Shown: positions 41,463 through 48,219 of the stretch, in pieces
Layout of the letters: every line of letters begins with the position of its first letter
How positions within the stretch are numbered: the first letter of the stretch is position 1
NCBI GenBank assembly: GCA_963738205.1
Contig: CAVTVQ010000007.1
Location: 682,001-746,000 of the forward strand
Reading direction: 5' to 3'
Length of the DNA stretch: 64,000 nucleotides
Source of the DNA: DATFQE01 sp963738205
GTDB taxonomy: Bacteria > Actinomycetota > Thermoleophilia > Gaiellales > Gaiellaceae
Made by a program: the position numbers and the translations under genes
The notes under the pieces: generated by a model
What the model saw: only the letters and a program-made list of their open reading frames with translations
Database searches by the model: none
What the model was told of the DNA's origin: nothing

Positions 41463-42827
41463 GTGGAGCGCCCGCGAGAGCTGACAGCCGACGACCTCTG
41501 GAACGAGGTCGCCGACCGGCTGAAGGAGGCGCTCAACGACACGACCTACCGCACCTGGTTCGACCAGGTCGCCGGTGGTGACGTGTCCGAAGAAGCGGTT
41601 GTCCTCACCGTCCCGAACGACTTCACGCGCGAATGGATCGAGGCCCACTTCCTCGGGCTCGTCCAGGCCGCGGTGCGTGAGTTCACCGGCGACGAGCGGC
41701 CCGTCCGGCTGCAGGTCCGACTGGAGAGCGAGCGCGACGAGGTGACCGCCCAGACCGCCAACGGGCCCAAGACGGCACCGCCACGAGCGCGCGCCACCGA
41801 GGGACTGAACACGAAATACACCTTCGACTCGTTCGTGATCGGCTCGTCGAACCGCTTTGCCCACGCTGCTGCGCTCGCGGTCGCCGAGGCGCCAGCGCAG
41901 GCGTACAACCCGCTCTTCATCTACGGCGGCACAGGGCTCGGCAAGACGCACCTGCTGCAGGCCGTCGGCCAGTACGTCGACGAGCACTCGAGTGCGCTGA
42001 CGGTGCGTTACGTCACCAGCGAGACGTTCATGAACGACTTCATCAACTCGCTGCGCGACAAGCGCATCGAGGGCTTCAAGCAGCGCTACCGCAGCTACGA
42101 CCTGCTGATGATCGACGACATCCAGTTCCTCGAGGGCAAGGAGCGGATCCAGGAGGAGTTCTTCCACACCTTCAACTCGCTCTACGAGGCCGGCCGGCAG
42201 ATCGTGATCTCGTCCGACCGGCCGCCGCGGGAGATCTCGACGCTGGAGGAGCGGCTGCGCTCGCGTTTCGAGTGGGGATTGATTACGGACATCCAGCCGC
42301 CCGACCTCGAGACGCGCATCGCGATCCTGCGCAAGCGCGTGAAGACGGACGGCATCCACGTGCCGGACCCTCAGGTGCTGACGTTCATCGCCAGCCGAGT
42401 CTCGACGAACATCCGCGAGCTCGAGGGTGCACTCACCCGCGTCGTCGCGTTCTCGTCGCTCACCGGCCGCCTGATGACGGTCGACCTGGCCCAGGACGTG
42501 CTCCGCGACGTCTTCCCCCAGGGCGAGGCCGCCGAGGTCTCGATCGAGCGGATCCAGGAGACCGTGATCGAGCGCTTCGGGCTCTCGCTCGACGAGCTCT
42601 GCGGCGAGAAGCGCTCGCAGAACATCGTCTACCCCCGCCAGGTCGCGATGTACCTCTCACGCGAGCTGACGGACTCGTCGCTGCCCAAGATCGGGCGCCA
42701 GTTCGGCGGCCGCGACCACACCACGGTCATCCACGCGACATCGAAGATCGCACGGCTCATCCGCGAAGATCGCTCTGTGTACAACCTGGTGCAAGAGTTG
42801 ACCGCACGTATCAAGCAGGCCCGCTGA
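41463..42827 (+). CDS. dnaA: Chromosomal replication initiator protein DnaA
   Basis: 454 residues from the GTG at 41463 (VERPRELTADDLWNEVADRLKEAL); the frame is open upstream into the origin but without family similarity. Domain I is DDLWNEVADRLKEALNDTTYRTWF; a short linker with ARATEGLNTKYTFDSFVIG starts domain III. Walker A is FIYGGTGLGKTHLLQAVG, Walker B LLMIDDIQFLEGKERIQEEFFHTFN and sensor 2 IRELEGALTRV. The DNA-binding signature is GRDHTTVIHATSKI near the end. Domain II is short, giving a compact protein. A GGGGAG stretch precedes the GTG at about 13 bases, longer than optimal. Confidence 0.97.
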   Translation: MERPRELTADDLWNEVADRLKEALNDTTYRTWFDQVAGGDVSEEAVVLTVPNDFTREWIEAHFLGLVQAAVREFTGDERPVRLQVRLESERDEVTAQTANGPKTAPPRARATEGLNTKYTFDSFVIGSSNRFAHAAALAVAEAPAQAYNPLFIYGGTGLGKTHLLQAVGQYVDEHSSALTVRYVTSETFMNDFINSLRDKRIEGFKQRYRSYDLLMIDDIQFLEGKERIQEEFFHTFNSLYEAGRQIVISSDRPPREISTLEERLRSRFEWGLITDIQPPDLETRIAILRKRVKTDGIHVPDPQVLTFIASRVSTNIRELEGALTRVVAFSSLTGRLMTVDLAQDVLRDVFPQGEAAEVSIERIQETVIERFGLSLDELCGEKRSQNIVYPRQVAMYLSRELTDSSLPKIGRQFGGRDHTTVIHATSKIARLIREDRSVYNLVQELTARIKQAR

Positions 42828-42980
42828 ATGTGTGGACGGCCGCAGCAGTCCACCGGAGGGGTGTCCATAACTCCGATCTCTCCCCAGTGCGCGTCCCCAG
42901 GCAAACCGTCGGAGCCAAGCGGCGCCAGGCCGTCTTCCCCGTCCTCCACACTCCCTAGTACTACTACTGAGAGGATTTAA
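42828..42980. other. dnaA-dnaN spacer with DnaA-box-like sequences
   Basis: A 153-base gene-free stretch. TGTGGACGG at 42831-42839 and TGTGGAGGA on the minus strand (42950-42942) each match 7 of 9 bases of the DnaA box; TGTCCATAA (42862-42870) is a weaker match. The last 30 bases (CTAGTACTACTACTGAGAGGATTTAA) are the least GC-rich part and include the dnaN ribosome-binding site. It may contribute to the origin or to dnaN control. Confidence 0.5.
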
Positions 42981-44114
42981 ATGATTGAAGTCGATGCAGC
43001 TGTTGGGACGGGGATGAAGATCACCTGCACCCGGGACGAACTCCTTCGCCACCTGGGCGTCGTCTCACGGGCCGTATCGACGCGGATGACGGTGCAGATC
43101 CTCTCGGGCATCCTGCTCACCGCCAAGGACGGCCGCCTCGAGCTCGCCGCCACGGACATGGAGCTGTCGCTACGTACGTCCTTCGAGACCGAGGTCGCCG
43201 ACGACGGCGCAGTCGTCGTGCCGGGCCGGCTGCTCGTCGAGATCGCGCGGCTGCTTCCGGACGCCGACGTGACGCTCGACCACAGACCCGAAGAGGGGGC
43301 GGTCGTGGTCACCTGCGCCAGCGCGACCTACAAGCTCCACACCTACAACCCCGACGACTTTCCGACCCTGCCGGACGTGGACAAGGTGCAGCTCGTCCCT
43401 GTCGACCGCGAGGCGGTCCTCGAAACGGCCGCTCGGGTCGGACGCGCCGCGTCGCGGGACGAGTCGCGCCCCGTGCTCACCGGCATCCTCGTCCGCTTCG
43501 AGCCGGGAAAGCTCGTGATGGCGGCTACCGACTCCTACCGGCTGAGCGTCAAGGAGACCGTGGTCGAGGGCGAGACGCCGGACCTCGAGGCGATCGTGCC
43601 GGCCAAGGCGCTGGCCGAGCTCGGCCGGATCGCTCAGGCCGGCGAAGAGCTGGTGCTGGGCGTCCACGAGAACAACCAGGTCGTCTTCGGCACCGACGGC
43701 GTCTGGCTGACGACCCGGCGCATCGACGGCCAGTTCCCGAACTACAAGCAGCTGCTGCCGGACACGTTCGAGCACGAGCTGTCGCTGCCGCGTGAGGAGC
43801 TGCTCGAGGTCGTCCGGCGCACGGCCGTGATGGCGCAGCGCAACTCGCCGCTGCGGCTGAGGTTCGCGGACGGCGAGCTGACGATCTCTGCGCGTACCCA
43901 GGACATCGGCGAGGCGATCGAGTCGCTGCCGGTCTCGTTCTCCGGCGAGCCGCTCGAGATCGGGTTCAACCCGGAGTTCCTGCGCGAGGGGATCGAGTCG
44001 GTCGACGAGGACGAGCTGCAGCTCAAGCTGATCAGCCCGCTGCGTCCCGGCCTGATCCAGAGCAGCGAGGGAGACTTCTCGTACCTGATCATGCCGATTC
44101 GCCTCGCGGGCTAG
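42981..44114 (+). CDS. dnaN: DNA polymerase III beta subunit (sliding clamp)
   Basis: 377 residues from the ATG at 42981, chosen because GAGAGGA lies 5 bases upstream. This gives 11 residues before the usual first segment (MKITCTRDELLRHLGVVSRAV), a modest N-terminal extension. Three clamp repeats are visible: SGILLTAKDGRLELAATDMELSL, then RPVLTGILVRFEPGKLVMAATDSYRLS, and the third with SLPREELLEVVRRTAVMA. The C-terminus SEGDFSYLIMPIRLAG is slightly longer than the classical MPMRL/VRL end. Its stop is followed in the same frame by recF. Confidence 0.97.
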   Translation: MIEVDAAVGTGMKITCTRDELLRHLGVVSRAVSTRMTVQILSGILLTAKDGRLELAATDMELSLRTSFETEVADDGAVVVPGRLLVEIARLLPDADVTLDHRPEEGAVVVTCASATYKLHTYNPDDFPTLPDVDKVQLVPVDREAVLETAARVGRAASRDESRPVLTGILVRFEPGKLVMAATDSYRLSVKETVVEGETPDLEAIVPAKALAELGRIAQAGEELVLGVHENNQVVFGTDGVWLTTRRIDGQFPNYKQLLPDTFEHELSLPREELLEVVRRTAVMAQRNSPLRLRFADGELTISARTQDIGEAIESLPVSFSGEPLEIGFNPEFLREGIESVDEDELQLKLISPLRPGLIQSSEGDFSYLIMPIRLAG

Positions 44115-44120
44115 AGCCGC

Positions 44121-45183
44121 CTGGTCGTCGGCACGCTCACGCTCCGCCAGTTTCGTTCCTACGCGAGCCTCGAGCTCGGGCTCGAGCCGGGCCTCGTCCT
44201 CGCAGTCGGCCCCAACGGCGCCGGCAAGACGAACCTGCTCGAGGCGCTGCACTTCGGCACGCAGGGCTTCTCACCGCGGACGCGCACCGATGCGCAGCTG
44301 GTGCGTTTCGGGCAGGAGGCCGCTCGTGTCGAGCTCCGCGGCGAGCGCGCCGGCGTCCCGCTCGAGCTCCAGGTCACCCTGCGGCTCGGCGAGGGGAAGA
44401 AGGCGGTCATGAACGGGTCGCCGTTGGCCGCGGCGGAGCAGCTGCGCTCCGAGGTGGCCACGCTCGTCTTCACGCCGGATCGTCTGGCGGTGGTCAAGGG
44501 TGGGCCCGCCGCGCGCCGCGCCTACTTCGACCGCGTCGTGGGCCGGTTGACGCCGGCTCGCTCGCCGCTCTCAGCCGAGTACGCCGCTGCCGTGGCCCAG
44601 CGGAATGCGGCGCTTCGACGCGTCGCTGCCGGCTTTTCGTCGCACGACGCGCTGGCGCCCTGGACCGAGCGCGTCGCCGACCTGGGCGCCCGGCTCGTGG
44701 CCGCACGCGAGGAGACGATCCGCGACCTGGCGCCGCGCTTCGCCGCCCGGGCCGACGAGCTCGGCCTGCCGGAGGGCCGGCTGGAGTACGTCGGCGAGCC
44801 GCCGACCGCGGCGGCGCTCGACGCACGGCTCGACCGAGACCTCGAGCGCGGCGTCACCGGTCTCGGCCCGCACCTCGACGACGTCACGATCGCCTCGGGC
44901 TCCCGGGAGCTTCGCGCCTTCGGGTCGCAGGGTGAGCAGCGTCTGGCCGTGCTCTCGCTGTTGCTCGCGGAGGCGGAGTTGCTCTGCGGAGCGCGGGCCC
45001 GCCCCGCCGCTGCTGCTTCTCGATGACGTGCTCTCGGAGCTCGACGAGCGCCGGCGGGGGATCCTGGCCGAGCGCATCCGCGGCAGCGGCCAGACGTTCG
45101 TCACCGCGACGAGCGCCGACTCGCTGCCCGCCGCGCCCGACCAGCTGATCGAGGTGAGCCCCGGTGCCGCGCGCGTGGCGTGA
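44121..45183 (+). CDS. recF: DNA replication and repair protein RecF, single-base frameshift near 3' end
   Basis: RecF binds gapped DNA and loads RecA with RecO and RecR. Walker A is VGPNGAGKTNLLEALHFG close to the N-terminus (preceded by LTLRQFRSYASLEL), followed by MNGSPLAAAEQLRSEV, LVFTPDRLAVVKGGPAARRAYFD and the signature FGSQGEQRLAVLSLLLAEAELL. The Walker B part, PLLLLDDVLSELDERRRGILAE, is in the next frame; reading the CCCC run at 45002-45005 as CCC would restore one continuous protein. In frame after the dnaN stop there is no ATG, GTG or TTG before the conserved start; CTG at 44121 is the only near-cognate codon. The gene end overlaps dciA by 20 bases. Confidence 0.9.
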
Positions 45184-45636
45184 GCCGGAGCGGATCGGGG
45201 CTGCGGTCCGCCGCCAGCTGGCGCGCTTCGGCGACTCCGGCCGCCTCGGTGACGTCGTCGGCGCCTGGCCGGCCGCGGTCGGCGACCTGGTCGCACGCAA
45301 CGCCTGGCCGGCCCGGATCGCGCGAGACGGGACGCTGATCGTGCACACGAAGGATGCCGTCTGGGCGTTCGAGCTCGGCCATCGCGGCGCTGAGATTCTC
45401 GATCGGCTCGACCTCGGGCTCGAGGTGGTCAAGTTCGTCCCCGGACCGGTTCCGGAAGGTACTCTCGACGACGCCGAAACGGCGAGAACGGCCACCGCCG
45501 GCCCCGACGGCCGAGCAGCTGCGCGCAGGGGCAGGAGCTGGCCGCGGGGATCGCGGATGAGGAGCTCCGCGAGCGGGTCGCGCGCGCGGCCGCGGCGAGC
45601 CTTGCGGCAGCCGCTGACGGCCGGTCAGTCTGGTAA
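45164..45636 (+). CDS. dciA: DciA-like DUF721 protein, two apparent frameshifts
   Basis: Read from the GTG at 45164 (VPRAWREPERIGAAVRRQLARFG), with the core GDVVGAWPAAVGDLVARNAWPARIARDGTLIVH and VWAFELGHRGAEILDRL typical of DUF721/DciA, the predicted loader of the replicative helicase. After VKFVP the sense continues only by changing frame at the CCCC run 45439-45442 (giving PPPAPTAEQLRAG) and again at the GGGG run 45528-45531 (giving QELAAGIADEELRERVARAA) to a TAA at 45634-45636. Both would be repaired by removing one base. Without repair the frame reads straight into gyrB. Position between recF and gyrB is standard for actinobacteria. Confidence 0.75.
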
Positions 45637-45679
45637 ACTTCAAAGCGCCCGGAATCGGCACGAATGCAGGGCTTTTTTT

Positions 45680-48076
45680 ATGGCTGAAGCCGCCTACACA
45701 GCAAAAGACATCACCGTTCTCGAGGGCCTCGAGCCGGTCCGGCTGCGGCCGGGCATGTACATCGGCTCGACGGGCTCGCGCGGCCTTCATCACCTCGTCT
45801 ACGAGGTCGTCGACAACTCGGTCGACGAGGCCCTCGCGGGCCGCAACGAACGCATCGAGGTCACGATCCATCCGGACAACTCGGTCACCGTCCGCGACTG
45901 GGGCCACGGCATCCCCGTGGACGTCATGCCCGAGCAGGGCCTGCCGGCGCTCACAGTCGTCCTCACGAAGCTCCATGCCGGCGGGAAGTTCGGCGGCGAG
46001 GGCTACAAGGTCTCGGGCGGTCTGCACGGCGTCGGCGTCTCGGTCGTGAACGCGCTGTCGGAGCGGCTCGTCGCCGAGGTGCGGCGGGACGGCAAGACGT
46101 ACCGGCAGGAGTTCGAGCGCGGCGACCCGCTCGGCGACATGGAAATGACCGGCCCGTCCGTCGAGGCCGACTCCGGGACGACGATCACCTTCCTGCCCGA
46201 CGCCGAGGTCTTCGACGAGGAGGAGTTCGACTTCTCGGCCGAGATGCTCGCCCAGCGTCTGCGCGAGACGGCATTCCTCACCCGCGGCCTGCGCATCGTC
46301 CTCACCGACGAGCGCGCCGCCGGCAAGCGGGTCGAGTTCCACTACGAGGGCGGCATCAGGGACTTCGTCGCGTACGTGAACTCGGCGAAGGACACCGTCC
46401 ACAAGCACATCGTCTACTTCGACGAGGAGAACGACCTCGGCGCCGTCGAGGTCGCCATGCAGTGGAACACCTCCTACGTCGAGTCGATCTTCTCGTTCGC
46501 GAACAACATCAACACCCACGAGGGCGGCTCCCACCTCTCCGGCTTCCGCAGCGCGCTCACGGGGACGCTCAATCGCTATGCGCGCTCGGCCGGGCTGTTG
46601 AAGGAGAAAGAGGACAACCTGGAGGGCGAGGACGTGCGCGAGGGCCTCGCCGCCGTTATCTCGGTGAAGCTCCGCGACCCGCAGTTCGAGGGGCAGACGA
46701 AGACGAAGCTCGGCAACCCGTGGGTCGAGGGCCTCGTCCGCACGGCGGTCAACGAGCGGCTCTCGCGGTTCCTCGAGGAGAACCCGACCGACGCCAAACA
46801 GATCGTCAACAAGGCGATCGCGGCGCGGAATGCGCGCCAGGCGGCTCGCAAGGCGCGCGAGCTGACGCGGCGCAAGAGCGCGCTCGAGAACTCGTCGCTG
46901 CCGGGCAAGCTTGCCGACTGCACGATCCGCGACCCCGAGGTCGCCGAGCTCTACCTCGTCGAGGGCAACTCGGCCGGCGGCTCGGCAAAGGACGCGCGCG
47001 ACCGCATGTACCAGGCGATCCTGCCGCTGCGCGGCAAGGTCATCAACGCCGAGAAGAACCGGATCAACAAGGTGCTCTCGAACGCGGAGATCCAGGCGAT
47101 GATCACGGCGATCGGCACCGGGTTCGGCGACGAGTTCGACATCACGAAGCTCCGCTACAACCGCGTGATCGTGATGACGGACGCCGACGTCGACGGCTCC
47201 CACATCCGCACGCTGATCCTCACGTTCCTCTACCGCAACATGGGCGAGCTCGTCGAGCGCGGCCATGTCTACATCGCCGTGCCGCCGCTCTACCGCGTGA
47301 AGGTCGGCAACCAGGAGCTCTACGTCGAGAAGGAGTCGCAGTTCGAGGAGCTGCTCGTGCGCGAGCGTGTGAAGGACATGCTCGTCACGGACCGCGGCGC
47401 CGCGGAGATCTCGCTGACCGAGAACCGCTACGGCCGCTTCGTCCGCACGCTCAACGAGTTCGAGGGCTGGCTCCAGCGGCTCCGCGCCGACTACGGCAAC
47501 CAGGCGGCCAACTTCGTCGTCACTCACCGGCTCGTCGAGACCGACGCGGCCTCGGCGGCCGACGTCCCGGCGGCATTGGCCGCGATGGAGCCGAACGGCT
47601 ACGAGGTGTCGCTCACCGATCACAAGGACGGCCGCGTGCACGCCAAGGTGATCGAGCGCGAAACGAGCGCGGCGACGTTCGTGGAGGTGCCGGCAGAAGT
47701 CTTCGAGTCGCCGGTCTACGCGGGGCTGCGGCGCACGTACGCGCGCCTCGTCGAGATCGTCGGCGCGCCGCCGTACGCGATCGCACTCGGCAAGAAGACG
47801 CGCGCCGCGGAGACGTTCGAGTCGCTCCGCCACGAGGTGCTCGACCTGGCGAAGGAAGGCATCCAGGTCAGCCGCTTCAAGGGCCTCGGCGAGATGAACG
47901 CCGACGAGCTCCGCGACACGACGATGGACCCGGCCCGCCGCATGCTGATCCAGGTCGGAGTGGAGGACTCGACGGCCGCCGACGAGATCTTCTCGAAGCT
48001 GATGGGCGACCAGGTCGAGCCTCGCCGCCTCTTCATCGAGGAGAACGCAAAGGACGTGAGATTCCTCGATGTCTAG
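45680..48076 (+). CDS. gyrB: DNA gyrase subunit B
   Basis: 798 residues from the ATG at 45680, which follows seven T residues and lacks a clear ribosome-binding site. The GHKL ATPase part shows VLEGLEPVRLRPGMYIGSTG, VDNSVDEALAG, VRDWGHGIPVD and GGKFGGEGYKVSGGLHGVGVSVVNALS. The Toprim part shows ELYLVEGNSAGGSAKDARD and VIVMTDADVDGSHIRTLILTF. Between YRVKVGNQELYV and GIQVSRFKGLGEMN lies an insertion of roughly 160 residues resembling in position and length the one in E. coli GyrB; most Gram-positive and actinobacterial GyrB proteins of about 640-690 residues lack it. With GyrA it supercoils DNA. Confidence 0.97.
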   Translation: MAEAAYTAKDITVLEGLEPVRLRPGMYIGSTGSRGLHHLVYEVVDNSVDEALAGRNERIEVTIHPDNSVTVRDWGHGIPVDVMPEQGLPALTVVLTKLHAGGKFGGEGYKVSGGLHGVGVSVVNALSERLVAEVRRDGKTYRQEFERGDPLGDMEMTGPSVEADSGTTITFLPDAEVFDEEEFDFSAEMLAQRLRETAFLTRGLRIVLTDERAAGKRVEFHYEGGIRDFVAYVNSAKDTVHKHIVYFDEENDLGAVEVAMQWNTSYVESIFSFANNINTHEGGSHLSGFRSALTGTLNRYARSAGLLKEKEDNLEGEDVREGLAAVISVKLRDPQFEGQTKTKLGNPWVEGLVRTAVNERLSRFLEENPTDAKQIVNKAIAARNARQAARKARELTRRKSALENSSLPGKLADCTIRDPEVAELYLVEGNSAGGSAKDARDRMYQAILPLRGKVINAEKNRINKVLSNAEIQAMITAIGTGFGDEFDITKLRYNRVIVMTDADVDGSHIRTLILTFLYRNMGELVERGHVYIAVPPLYRVKVGNQELYVEKESQFEELLVRERVKDMLVTDRGAAEISLTENRYGRFVRTLNEFEGWLQRLRADYGNQAANFVVTHRLVETDAASAADVPAALAAMEPNGYEVSLTDHKDGRVHAKVIERETSAATFVEVPAEVFESPVYAGLRRTYARLVEIVGAPPYAIALGKKTRAAETFESLRHEVLDLAKEGIQVSRFKGLGEMNADELRDTTMDPARRMLIQVGVEDSTAADEIFSKLMGDQVEPRRLFIEENAKDVRFLDV

Positions 48077-48081
48077 ACGCA

Positions 48082-48192
48082 GGGGAACCCATGGTTCCCC
48101 CACGAACCCCCTCCTTCTTCGCAGCGCAAGGGAGAGCTCGCGGCTGTGCCTCCCGGCCGGGCAAGCCGGCCTCCGGCGACGGGACGTCGCCG
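48082..48192. other. Three hairpins in the gyrB-gyrA spacer
   Basis: The 143-base spacer contains GGGGAACC-CAT-GGTTCCCC (48082-48100, 6 bases after the gyrB stop), GGCCGG-GCAAG-CCGGCC (48155-48171) and CGGCGACG-GGA-CGTCGCCG (48174-48192). None is followed by a T tract, so classic intrinsic termination is unlikely. They could protect the gyrB transcript end, or reduce expression of gyrA relative to gyrB. A GAGAGGTGAAGG stretch just before the gyrA ATG serves as its ribosome-binding site. Confidence 0.6.
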
Positions 48193-48219
48193 CAGGGGCC
48201 CACTGTCGAGAGGTGAAGG

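Noticed and set aside
45164..45679. Reading dciA and gyrB as one fused protein
   Set aside because: The joining segment is low-quality sequence that arises from run-length shifts; GyrB has its normal N-terminus at 45680.
45101..48103. 1000-codon open frame antisense to gyrB
   Set aside because: It mirrors gyrB codon structure in a GC-rich genome and has no recognisable domains; gyrB on the plus strand is unambiguous.
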